From the NCBI GenBank assembly GCA_033675265.1, contig JAUJYZ010000158.1:1-64000 (forward strand): a stretch of DNA of 64,000 nt, given 5' to 3'. Positions 11,101 to 20,783 of the stretch are shown here, one piece after another (position 1 is the first letter of the stretch; each line of letters starts with the position of its first letter). The translations under genes were made by a program, and so were the position numbers. The notes beneath the pieces were generated by a model. That model saw nothing but the letters and a program-made list of their open reading frames with translations, was not told the DNA's origin and did no database searches. The stretch comes from Actinostola sp. cb2023 (lineage: Eukaryota; Cnidaria; Anthozoa; Actiniaria; Actinostolidae).

Positions 11101-13736
11101 ATTCACCAGCATGGCCGCTGCGCGTACTTTAAATCCCCAGGGATTGATTGCAAACCATCAATTAAAGATACCAGTATTTGTCGAAATAATCAAATAATCT
11201 TCCAGGCCGGGTAGTACACATGCTCGAGAATCCAGCGGTGCTCTTCGGCGTGGGCTCGGAAATGAGCACCGCTGGATTCTCGAGCATGGGCAATACAGAG
11301 AGTGGATAACCGCTATCAGGTCCTACGGAGCAAGCTTAAAAGTGGTGGGGCTAAAATGTTTCTTCCGTACCGGGGTCGCAATGACGATACCATTTTTAAA
11401 ATTTCCTTAAAATTTTTACTACCTGTGGACAAAAAAGGGTGGAGCTATAACCCTACCAACCCCTCCCCTCCGCGGGTCCTGGCTATCCGTTTTATCGGAT
11501 AACAGCATCTATTTCTCTACGGGATAATAATAATAAATTTATTTCTTATATTGCGCAAAAAGCATGTGAATTGTGCATTACAAAATCAAAATATCCTATG
11601 TATATAACGTAAGGAATTTAACTATAAAAATTTAACTACCGGTATAAGAATTTATCCAGAAGATAGCGCTAGTTAACCCCTCCCTTCATCAGTACTCCAT
11701 ACACGAATAGGCTAGGTGTATTAAATGGTGGGTTCCTTTCTTTTCAGAGCTGGAATTACTTCTTGACCAACTTGGACTTATGAAATATCACAGTATATTC
11801 CATGAACAAGAGGTAAGAATAGCAACATGTATCCCCTGTAACCTTATGCTCGTTTATGCATCTCTTCCTTGATTATACGTTTGTACGTTCCACCGTGCGG
11901 TCGTTGCCTAGCAACTTACGCGTCTCCTATAGTGGGTCTACGTCTGTACGCAATCCACGTTTCCACCGTACTGTCTTCGCGTAGCAACATTTACGCGTCT
12001 CCTATGGGGGTTTACGTCTATGCGCAATCCACGTTCCACCGTACTGTCTTCGCGTAGCAACATTTACGCGTCTCCTATAGTGGGTTTACGTCTGTGCGCA
12101 ATCCACGTTCCACCGTACTGTCTTCGCGTAGCAACATTTACGCGTCTCCTATAGTGGGTTTACGTCTGTGCGCAACCCACGTTCCACCGTACTGTCTTCG
12201 CGTAGCAACATTTACGCGTCTCCTATAGTGGGTTTACGTCTGTGCGCAACCCACGTTCAACCGTGCTGTCTTCGCGTAGCAACATTTACGCGTCTCCTAC
12301 AGTGGGTTTACGTCTGTGCGCAATCCACGTTCCACCGTACTGTCTTCGCGTAGCAACATTTACGCGTCTCCTACAGTGGGTTTACGTCTGTGCGCAATCC
12401 ACGTTCCACCGTACTGTCTTCGCGTAGCAACATTTACGCGTCTCCTATAGTGGGTTTACGTCTGTGCGCAATCCACGTTCCACCGTACTGTCTTCGCGTA
12501 GCAACATTTACGCGTCTCCTATAGTGGGTTTACGTCTGTGCACGTGCGCAATCCACGTTCCACCGTACTGTCTTCGCCTAGCAACATTTACGCGTCTCCT
12601 ATAGTGGGTTTACGTCTGTGCGCAACCCACGTTCAACCGTACGGTCGTCGCATAGCAACATTTTCGCGTCTCCTATAGTGGGTGTACGTCTGTGCGCAAT
12701 CCACGTTCCACCGTGCTGTCTTCGCGTAGCAACATTTACGCGTCTCCTATAGTGGGTTTACGTCTGTGCGCAACCCACGTTCAACCGTACGGTCGTCGCA
12801 TAGCAACATTTACGCGTCTCCTATAGTGGGTTTACGTCTGTGCGCAACCCACGTTCGACCGTGCTGTCTTCGTATAGCAACATTCGCGCGTCTCCTATAG
12901 TGGGTTTACGTTTGTGTTACGTAAGTCTCTTTCGTGCGTACGTTCGTTCGTTCGTATGCTAGTGCATTTGTTTTATATTTGAATCTCTGTTTAGGTTGAC
13001 TGGCAAACGTTCATGACGCTCACCGATGACGATCTGAAAGAACTTGGAGTGAAAACGTTTGGTGCAAGACGGAAATTATTAATAGCCATCGCAGGTAATA
13101 TAACACTGTAGAGATATGGAAGAAGGCTTCATTTATCCATCCATCCATCCATCCATTCAATTTCTCATCCATCCATTTTTTAATACTTTTTTTTTGTTCA
13201 TTAATTTTTATTTTTTTTTTTTAATCAAGATTACATCCATTAGTTTCTTTATGCTTTTATTAGTTCATCATTTGTTCATTCATTCTTCCCATGCCACTAC
13301 ATATTAGTGCAAGCTATGGAAGCTATGCAGGAAAAGCACCACACAACATGACATCTATAGAGTCGTTTTTGTATGAGTGGGTTACCTGTGGTCAGTTACC
13401 ACAGGTAACCCACTCGCCGAATAGAATCGGGAAACCTACGGTACCGTGACACTCAAATGGCTTCCTTAATTCTGAACCAATCAAAAAGCATACAGATGCA
13501 TCTCATCCAATCAAACTCTTTCAATATGGCACAGCATGGCACCATAACTCTATTGACATCTATATTGATTCTTTACAGATTTAAAAAGGAATTCCAGAGA
13601 TTTAATTCCAGTCTCATCATCCTCACCAACAAACACACCGATGCCTTCTTCGTACACAGATAGCTCATCAATGAATATATTACCATTCTCCAGAAGACCT
13701 CCATTGGATATCGCAAGCCACAGTGGCAGATGGTGA
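5168..13736 (+). CDS. BICC1: BICC1 (Bicaudal-C homologue), 3' part, C-terminal SAM domain
   Basis: RNA-binding translational regulator; only the C-terminal ~307 residues lie here, and the KH domains must lie 5' of the window. The exons I read are 5168-5195 (tentative), 7364-7466, 7769-7822, 8261-8300, 8404-8443, 9321-9424, 9841-9909, 10071-10139, 10568-10592, 10871-10939, 11748-11812, 12995-13094 and 13579-13736. All have AG/GT borders and every phase joins. Diagnostic pieces are [17 protein letters not shown] in exon 9321-9424, a SAM domain split over the last three exons ([15 protein letters not shown], then [18 protein letters not shown]), and a C-terminus ending DIASHSGRW. From memory this resembles vertebrate BICC1, which also ends in SGRW after the SAM domain. 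SAM domains of this protein polymerise. The 28-nt first exon (FSRTSSGSS) rests only on splice sites and phase. Large tandem arrays fill three introns. Confidence 0.9.
5386..6835. repeat. GAT-based minisatellite with embedded TGATCA, ~1.45 kb
   Basis: Blocks of (GAT)n alternate with GTTATTGATGTTGATCACATT-type modules of about 33-45 bp. Almost all modules are multiples of three and stop-free. All + frames therefore stay open for 190-260 codons (Asp/Ile/Val or Met/Leu), and the minus strand reads Ile/Asn. Intronic in BICC1 if exon 5168-5195 is right; not coding. Confidence 0.95.
8480..9115 (+). repeat. 55-bp satellite array A (about 10 units)
   Basis: The unit begins GCCTGACACAAGCATAAGCG, continues with GCAAGCACAAGAGACC and ends with TCACTGTGTAAACGG. 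It lies in a BICC1 intron. The left edge carries TTTTCACTAGCGAC, and the right edge is followed by an inverted partial unit (9137-9165). Same family as 58722-60345, in the opposite orientation. Confidence 0.95.
11046..11089 (-). repeat. Second copy of the YY1/CRE-like dispersed repeat
   Basis: Inverted relative to 5066-5109. Contains TGACGTCA and GGCGGCCATGTTGGATCC. Confidence 0.6.
11219..11288. repeat. Perfect 25-bp inverted repeat with 20-nt loop
   Basis: The left arm 11219-11243 (CATGCTCGAGAATCCAGCGG, then TGCTC) is an exact reverse complement of 11264-11288. It lies in the BICC1 intron before the SAM exons. It could be a tiny MITE or an RNA hairpin. Confidence 0.9.
11865..12920 (+). repeat. 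74-bp CpG-rich minisatellite (about 14 copies)
   Basis: Each unit holds CCACGTTCCACCGTACTGTC, TTCGCGTAGCAACATTTACG and CGTCTCCTATAGTGGG. Units are highly similar; the last three diverge more. It lies between the first two SAM-coding exons of BICC1. Apparent 61-68 aa ORFs repeat with the unit and are not genes. Confidence 0.97.
13356..13545. mobile_element. MITE, TATAGAGTCG family, truncated copy
   Basis: Starts TATAGAGTCGTTTTTGTATG, like the complete copy at 14526-14691, and shares the interior (GTACCGTGACACTCAAATGG). A separate perfect palindrome (GAGTGGGTTACCTGTGG and its complement, 13376-13415) interrupts it. The right terminus is missing. Confidence 0.75.
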
Positions 13737-14525
13737 CAGTAACCATGGTGATGTCATGCCGTAACTATGGTAACAATACAAGGAATACTTCACTTTGGTT
13801 TGCAGAACCTTAATTGTGCTTTCGTAGGACAATTAGGGGTAAATGTGACCAGAGTGCAATACTGTATTAATTGACCCCGTTTGGTCCAATCATGAACAAG
13901 GATTCACTGATGTTGGTGTGAAAGTCGACATGGTGTCAGGTTCTTCAAATTCCTGGAATTTTTGTGAAGAGATTCTTCAGGCAAATACCATATACCCCAA
14001 TGTATATGCTAATGCTACATACCATGAAGTTCTCTGCCTACCTTCAGCTATCATCGACTATGATGTCCCATGTGCCTTTGTTTACCATTCAAAATGGTTG
14101 GTATAAGATTTGCATCAATCTGTACAACATTGAACATTAACCTACGTTTAAAATATTCCTTGGCTACAAAACAGCCTCTTGCTGTGCTCAGGCTTTAGGA
14201 GAGAATGAGAGGTTTTAATACTTAAAAGTATTATTGACAGAGTAGTGAAGAACGAGTAGCTTAAGAGGAAAGAGCTTTTTATCATCCTTCCATTCCCTTC
14301 TCCCCGCTCCCCCTGTGGCTGCTTGGAGTTGTACTAGACACCAGGCCAATTTAAACAAGAGAAAGGAAGTCATGGCTTCACTAGCTAGATGCAGTAGTCA
14401 TGAACATTCTGTTTAAATGAATCAAAAAAGCAAATTGTTGTCAACTTAGTTGTGGCTTAGCTTGTTTAACTTAAGCCACAGTTTAGACCATTTTGAACCA
14501 TTTATACTGTACTGCAATGAGGTCT

Positions 14526-14691
14526 TATAGAGTCGTTTTCGTATGAGTGGGAAAGTTACGGTAACATGCAGTGGTATTGACGAGTTTGATTGGATGATAG
14601 GCATCTGCAAGCTTTTTTATTGATTCAAAAAGGAAGCCATTTGAGTGTCACGGTACCGTAGGTTTCCCACTCGTATGAAAATGACTCTATA
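14526..14691. mobile_element. MITE, TATAGAGTCG family, complete copy
   Basis: 166 bp, bounded by TATAGAGTCGTTTTCGTATG and its imperfect complement ending GACTCTATA. Internal CCAAT-like and GTACCGT motifs match the other copies. Confidence 0.85.
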
Positions 14692-15155
14692 GCACATTTC
14701 ACGTTGTCTCAATGCCCTTTACATATATATTTTTATACAAGTTGTTCACAACTTTCCTAAGCCACAACTTAGTGAAGGCTCAGACAGTCTATTCTCTTGT
14801 TAAATGGGCCTATTGATTACCTAGTTTAGTGGTACGGTCAATTAGGAAAGTACTAATAATTAATATTTTATAGATGGACTTTGGACATTCACTAATTCAA
14901 CTTCCTATTACCATACATTACTGGAAATACTTCTACATTAGAATGATTTCAACAATAATTATAAAATCTTTTTGAAAAAAAAAACAATACAATTTATATT
15001 ATTGTTATCCTAACCAATGCCAGGGTATCAAGCTGACCAAATCGCCCTGAAAATCTATAAAAAATATTCAGTGTTGCGCCTTTATTTTTGCAGTGTGATT
15101 GTTTGTGTGCGCATGTATTTGTAGCTTCAATTTAGCAACTGAAATGATGTGGTTA

Positions 15156-15374
15156 TAGAGTGCAAACCATATGTCCGTGAAACAGTATTAACTAATTAGT
15201 ACTAAATAGCACTGATGAAACACTGGGCCACATTGGAGTTTATCAGTTTACTTCTATACTGTCACGTGTCACCCTCTTTAAATAAAGTCTTACTTACTTA
15301 CAAACAATAGAAAACAATGGAGATAACACTATTTAGTAATAGTACTGTTTCACAGACATATGGTTTGCACTCTA
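15156..15374. mobile_element. Palindromic element interrupted by a LINE tail
   Basis: Termini TAGAGTGCAAACCATATGTC and its near-perfect complement. The centre (about 15233-15303) is a LINE-type 3' end, so it is a nested insertion. Confidence 0.75.
15233..15303 (+). mobile_element. CR1/LINE-like 3' terminal fragment
   Basis: Reads GTTTATCAG, then GTCACCCTCTTTAAATAAAG, and ends in (CTTA)n. The same 3' end occurs at 30424-30510 and 58346-58425 in reverse. 5'-truncated copies with a short tandem tail are typical of target-primed LINE insertions. Confidence 0.65.
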
Positions 15375-15543
15375 ATAACTTTTGTAATATATAATTCTAC
15401 ATAAATTATCTAGAAATGCTTCAAAGATAATAAGATTGTTATTGAATACAGAAATCATGTTAAGCTAGCCGTTCAACAAGCAGGTTTGATTGAATACAGT
15501 GAAACGTCCCATGAATGAGTTAGTGGACACCATTGCTGCATTG

Positions 15544-15815
15544 TATAGAGTCGTTTTCGTATGAGTGGGAAACCTATGGCACAGAGTTATGGTCACGGTA
15601 CGGAATCAAAGATTTTTTTAAGTGTTTTATTTTTCAATAAATAAATTACATTTACATAAACACACAATAGAAACGCAAATAGAAACAGTAGAAAAAACTA
15701 AGCATAAGTACAGAATCAAAGATATCTATTCAACCAATCACAGTGCGCAAAATCATTGCTCAACCAATCAGAATGCTTGCATGGACATGGCACCGTCACT
15801 GCACGGTATGAACCA
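15544..15815. mobile_element. MITE, TATAGAGTCG family, split by an insertion
   Basis: The left terminus is at 15544; the interior after 15720 (ATTCAACCAATCACAG) matches the 39563-39737 copy. It is interrupted at 15614-15712. Confidence 0.7.
15614..15712 (-). mobile_element. Short retroposon-like insertion with 11-bp target-site duplication
   Basis: GAATCAAAGAT occurs at 15603-15613 and again at 15713-15723. The 99-bp insert begins with a T-run, as a minus-strand poly-A tail would. Confidence 0.7.
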
Positions 15816-16566
15816 CAAATACTTTCCACTCCTACCACAACGACCCTATAAGTGCAGTACGTTAGCACACATTGCATTAGGACCAAAACAATTTTTTGAA
15901 AAATACACTGTTCATATGATTACTTAAGGAAACGTAGCGAAGTGTGGTTTGACTGTATGTCTTTGTTAGCATACATGTATATTTATAGAAAACAAATGAT
16001 TATCATTCTGTGTAAGTGCATGTACAAAGGTCTTGTAGTCACAGTTTAAATGCATGAGCTAAAATAATTTTCACAAGAGCTACTGTATGTTATAATAATT
16101 TATACGTTTGGACATGAGAAGAGTATTACAAACACTGTATACGCATGGCTATTCAAGACTGCATAATTCAAGATTAATACATTAAATGTGTTTTTTGATG
16201 AAATCTTTTTTCAATTTCTTATATGGAAAAATGTCATTGTTTTTGAAACGTCTTTGGTACAATTCGACTACATAATACTAATATATACTTTATGGAGAGA
16301 AAAAAAAACGAGGCTGATAATGAGTATATTTTCAGTGATTCATAATGAGATTCGAAGAGAAAATTTATTGATTAATTAATAAAGACAAACTGTTTTCAAT
16401 TAAGGAAAAGTAGCCATTTAACTAGATTTATATGATACAGACTTGTAGAGAAAAGTTTGGAACACTACATAGCTTGTTATTGCATAATATTTTCCATTCA
16501 TGTACTAATAAAGGAGTTTTCAGTTTTATCATCCAATTATGATTCTAATTCCAATTAAGAACCTAA

Positions 16567-16655
16567 CAGAAGTGTCTCTGATCAAAATCTAAATTCTCCT
16601 GGAGTTTCTTTGAATTTCTAAAGAGAATTTCGGTTTTGATCACAAGTCATTTTGT
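16567..16655. mobile_element. GATCAAAATC MITE family, partial copy
   Basis: TCTCTGATCAAAATCTAAAT and a complementary right half (AGAGAATTTCGGTTTTGATC) form a short palindrome. Related copies are at 18369-18460, 34801-35045, 39937-40112 and 60679-60822. Confidence 0.65.
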
Positions 16656-17246
16656 GCCTTGCATGCAATAGAAGGGACCCATACAAGAAAGTTGTGATCA
16701 AAATCTAAATTTTCCTTTGGAGTTCAAAGTATACTTCAAAGGAACAGAGCGGAAAAACGTTTTATAGCCTCTCCTAATAAGGACACCTATAGGTCGTTAA
16801 GCTCAATATTTTGTATACAAGCCCTTTTATGCTCAAATAACAAAATATCAAATGCCACCAAAATTCGGTGAATGTGTTTCAGAGATATAAGGCCTTGTAC
16901 TTTGGGAGAGGTGACATTTTGATCAGCAGAAAAAACATCGTTTTCGTAAATATCTCCGAGAAGCTTTACTGTAACTTGATAAGATTTTGTCACAAGTTTT
17001 GAGTAATGGTAGCACAAATGTATCAATTGCAGTTTTTGATGTATCATTGCCAGTTAATGGAAACTGTATGAAAACAGCAGCTTTGCAGTTTTTCCGCTCT
17101 GTCCTTCAAAGGATTATCCAAGAATTCAAATGTAATTACCTTCCATGGACATTTTGAATTATTGGCAAGGCTGAACTGTATGGTATTTACAATGGTGAGC
17201 CGAAGGCAAGCCATTGTAAATAATACCATACAGTTCGGATGCAAAT

Positions 17247-17440
17247 ATGTATGTGGCTTATCGAATCCAACGATGTATAAGTGGATGTTTTACTATAATT
17301 TGGATGATAGGAAAGAAACAATCCAAGTTAAAGTTGAATGCAAATGAGGACGATTCTGTATCCAAAACTGTTTCCTATCATCCAAATTACAGTAAAACAT
17401 CCACTTATACATCGTTGGATTTGATAAGTCAGATACAATA
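17247..17440. mobile_element. Palindromic element, ATCCAACGATG family
   Basis: Arms 17253-17311 and 17370-17430 are near-perfect complements (CGAATCCAACGATGTATAAG, TTTGGATGATAGGAAA). A related copy is at 38868-39060. Adjacent short palindromes (17168-17237 and 17441-17500) share a CATACAG motif. Confidence 0.7.
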
Positions 17441-18368
17441 TTCGCATCCGATCTGTATGAGATTTACAAACTCGAGCCAAATCCCATACAGATCGGCTGC
17501 TCATATTGTATCTCTTACTTATAATCTACTCTAATATAAGACAATAGATGTAGGGTTGGACTATGTCTGATATCCTACACTGCAAAACAGTCTCTATACA
17601 TATACGTTTTCCCAAAATTCTGCCATAAGAGTAATGAAGTTTGAGGCACAGGAGATGAGGCAAGATGAGAAAGACATGAAGAAATATAAGAGAGAAGGAG
17701 AGAGATTCGAATAGTCTTTCAAAGATCACTAAAGTATCTCAAAGATCACCAAAGCTGTTCTTGCATGTACCCTTTTAATTTCTACTCTTAGTAGTACTTA
17801 AGTCACTCCTCTTCTCACTTTATCCCCCTCGCATCTTCTCGTCTGGCCTCATTCTCATGCAGCTCGACTGTGCACACTTCTGACACCATCAAACTTCAAC
17901 TCTTCTTGGCAGAGTTTTGTGAAAAAGTTGTTTAACTCCTAGCAGGATTTGGATTGTTATTACTCGTGGTTGGATTTGACAGTCAACATTACTGTTGAAT
18001 AGAATGAATGAACTAAATAATTTGCTGGCATTTAAAAACAATTATAATAATAACAATAATAATAATAATAGTAATAATAATAATAATAATTTAAAGCTTT
18101 GATAATTTAAGGCTTTGATTAGTAACATGTATACTGTTTTTTTATATTTGCTACATAAAACGTTTCATAGAATGGGATCTACACAATAGAATAGAATTTG
18201 AAAAGAAGGAAAGAATATCTTAAGGATGTATAACTAACATCAAAAGTAAGAAAAAAAGTACAGTCTTGAAAAATTTAGACTGATTCCATAAATTAGTCTG
18301 TTCGCTCTTTGTCGATCGAAAACAGCGACTTATGGAATTTCAGTCTATGAAAAATTGTGCTCAAAGGC

Positions 18369-18460
18369 AATTGAAGGGCTCCATGCAAGAACGGAGTAAG
18401 TCACTTATGATCAAAACCCAAATTCTCCTTTGAAATTCAAAGAATCTCGAGGAGAATAAT
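18369..18460. mobile_element. GATCAAAATC MITE family, half copy
   Basis: AATTGAAGGGCTCCATGCAA followed by GATCAAAACCCAAATTCTCC matches one half of the complete copy at 60679-60822. Confidence 0.6.
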
Positions 18461-19124
18461 TCTTATAATTTATTGCACTTGCTGTACAGCACAAGAGTGT
18501 CACCACATGTATTTGAGTAGTTCTGTCAAGATTATTAATCAACAATACAATTTAATTCTCAGCATGTCAGAAGCTGATTGAGTAATAACAGTGACAGAAG
18601 ACTAGACAAATACATCAAAGGTGGCCACCCTTTTGAGTGCTGAACATAAGATAACAGACATAAAAAAACTAGATGTCAATTTGTTTTTACAACAATATAA
18701 AAACAGAAAATGCAGACTGTTCAACAGTCACTATTTTCTTAGAAATTGTGCACACAGTTGTATGCGTCATTTATCTGTCTGCCCTCTTATTGATGATATA
18801 AATCAGTACAGGAAATTTAGTTCTAAGTGTAAAAAATAATGTTCATTCCTTGTAAAATAAAAAATCCAAAAATGTGCCATCAAGAAGATTTTTAAACGGA
18901 TGAGGCAATCACGTTAAAAATAATAATAATAATAATGCCAAAGATTATGAAATTGTAAAATATGGAGTTGTAAGTGAAACCTACCAAAGTTCAGTCATAT
19001 CAGTTTAAGAAACTGTACAATGTAGTTGTATTCCATAAAAATAGAATAAAAATGTGTATTATAAGTTTGAGTTGTTGGTGTGAATCAATGATGACAACTA
19101 CACGTAAGTGTACACTAGAACAAT

Positions 19125-19256
19125 ATTATCATCATCACCATCACCATCACCACCATCATCATCATCACCACCATCATCATCACCATCACCACCACCATCA
19201 TGATCATGATCATCACCACCATCATCATCACCATCACCACCACCATCATGATCATC
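19125..19256. repeat. CAY (CAT/CAC) microsatellite
   Basis: About 44 CAT/CAC codon-like triplets; the poly-His ORF over it is an artefact. Confidence 0.95.
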
Positions 19257-19277
19257 TAGCAGACATAAAGTCACAGA

Positions 19278-19500
19278 TTAGGGGTGTCGAATGGTCCTGC
19301 AAAAAGTAAACTCAAGAGTCTCACAAAAGAGCGGTCAAATTTCGCAGGTCTCGAAGTCTCATATTTTTCACAAAAAGCCATCTCAGAGTCTCAAATTTTA
19401 GGAACAAAGGAAATCGGTGAAAATGTGTCTCAGGCTCGCAAGAATATGCCTTGTCTCGGAGTCTCGCAAAGTCTCGCCTTGACCATTCAATACCCCTCAG
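19278..19500. mobile_element. GTCTCG-rich repeat, copy 1
   Basis: Shares GTCGAATGGTC, CCTTGTCTCG, GCAAAGTCTCGC and a closing GACCATTCAATACCCC with 40987-41158. The ends are roughly inverted (GGTGTCGAATGGTC against GACCATTCAATACC), suggesting a MITE. Confidence 0.65.
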
Positions 19501-20388
19501 ATTCGTTCAAAATTCTAAAACATCACAGTCACATCACGGCACATACTCTATGTGCTGTAAAAGTTACCTCGTACAGAATCTGATCTAATGAACATCAACG
19601 CTATAAATATACCACCATCATTTCCTTCATAATCACTATTCATCATCACCATCATCCAATAGTGGACTGTTGTGCATACATTTGTTATACATCAAAAGTA
19701 TAATTATTTGGAAACATTTATTGCCATTCATAACTTAGAAATACATGTACTACATTCTATTGCATGTCAATACATTATTTGCATTTGTAACACTCAAGCA
19801 AATATAAATATTTTTAATGTGGCTACATGAATATTTAGGCTAAGTTAAAATCAAGGCACATGGGCAAGCATTCAGTTGTGCAGTCTCAGGGTCATGCGGC
19901 ACACGTATTGCTGAATGTGCGGATCTACTCAAGCGTGAAAGTTGCATGTCCTCGGGCCAGTAGTGGTCATGCGCCATGCTGTGAGGCACCCCCAAACGTT
20001 TGGAGCAAGTACATGTATCTTTTCTAAGCTGGTAAAGGTGGTGCCACAAAATGCAATGTAGTAGGAAGGGGTAAGTCATGAAGTTTTGCACATCTACATT
20101 TTCAAATGCCTCCCCCCTGCCTTCTCTTGGAGTTTCCTCACAGGGGGAGGAGTGAGTACTTAGTGGTTGTACAAAGGCCACCTCCCCCTCTTCCTCCCAT
20201 TGCAATATATTATTTTCTAACAAAATCACCCACGTACACGTATACACCTATTTCAATTAAGTTAGTCATCCTTGATTCACGAAGGTACGACCCCAGAGCA
20301 TCATGGGGAATACTACCAAGTCTTTCTACCCGAATTCCCTGACATTTTGTGAGTTTGCTTCACCACAATGTTCTTGTTTAGTACGGCA

Positions 20389-20511
20389 AGGTCTTCATGT
20401 AGCTGCACAATTAATTGTCCTGACTATTGTTTCTTAATGTAAAAACAATACATACATGTAGAACGACAATAGAACAATAGCCAGGACTTTTGTGCAGCTA
20501 CACGAAGACCT
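20389..20511. mobile_element. Palindromic element with AGGTCTTC termini, copy 1
   Basis: AGGTCTTCATGTAGCTGCAC pairs with GTGCAGCTACACGAAGACCT. The interior is also self-complementary (ACTATTGTTT and its complement). Confidence 0.8.
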
Positions 20512-20563
20512 AACCATTTAGTACAAGATATTCATGAAGAATATGGCTGCAAATGGAAATGGC

Positions 20564-20676
20564 AAGGTCTTCGTGTAGCTGCACAAATTGTCCTGGCTAT
20601 TGTTTTTCATGTAAAAACAATACATAGAATGACAACAGAACAATAGCCAGGAATTTTGTGCAGCTACACGAAGACC
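20564..20676. mobile_element. Palindromic element with AGGTCTTC termini, copy 2
   Basis: Same termini and interior as 20389-20511, only 53 bp away, so a local hop or tandem duplication is likely. Confidence 0.8.
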
Positions 20677-20783
20677 TGACCATAGAAACTCCCATGATCC
20701 TTCAGGATCACAGACCTTTCACTATTTCTGAGTGGCTAACTTTATTGAATCAAGTAATATATTATTATTATCAACTGAAGATA

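Larger units (their letters stand above)
13737..20783. other. Intergenic region between BICC1 and IVD
   Basis: No gene is supported. It contains the MITEs listed separately, an AAT microsatellite (18045-18090) and a CAY microsatellite, and is otherwise AT-rich. BICC1 and IVD are convergent across this space, so it also carries both 3' UTRs. Confidence 0.6.

Noticed and set aside
15622..15927. 101-codon + ORF
   Set aside because: It spans a MITE and its insertion, with no recognisable protein and low complexity at its start.
18974..19309. Histidine-rich protein ORF
   Set aside because: The His run is a CAY microsatellite; the flanks lack coding character or splice signals.
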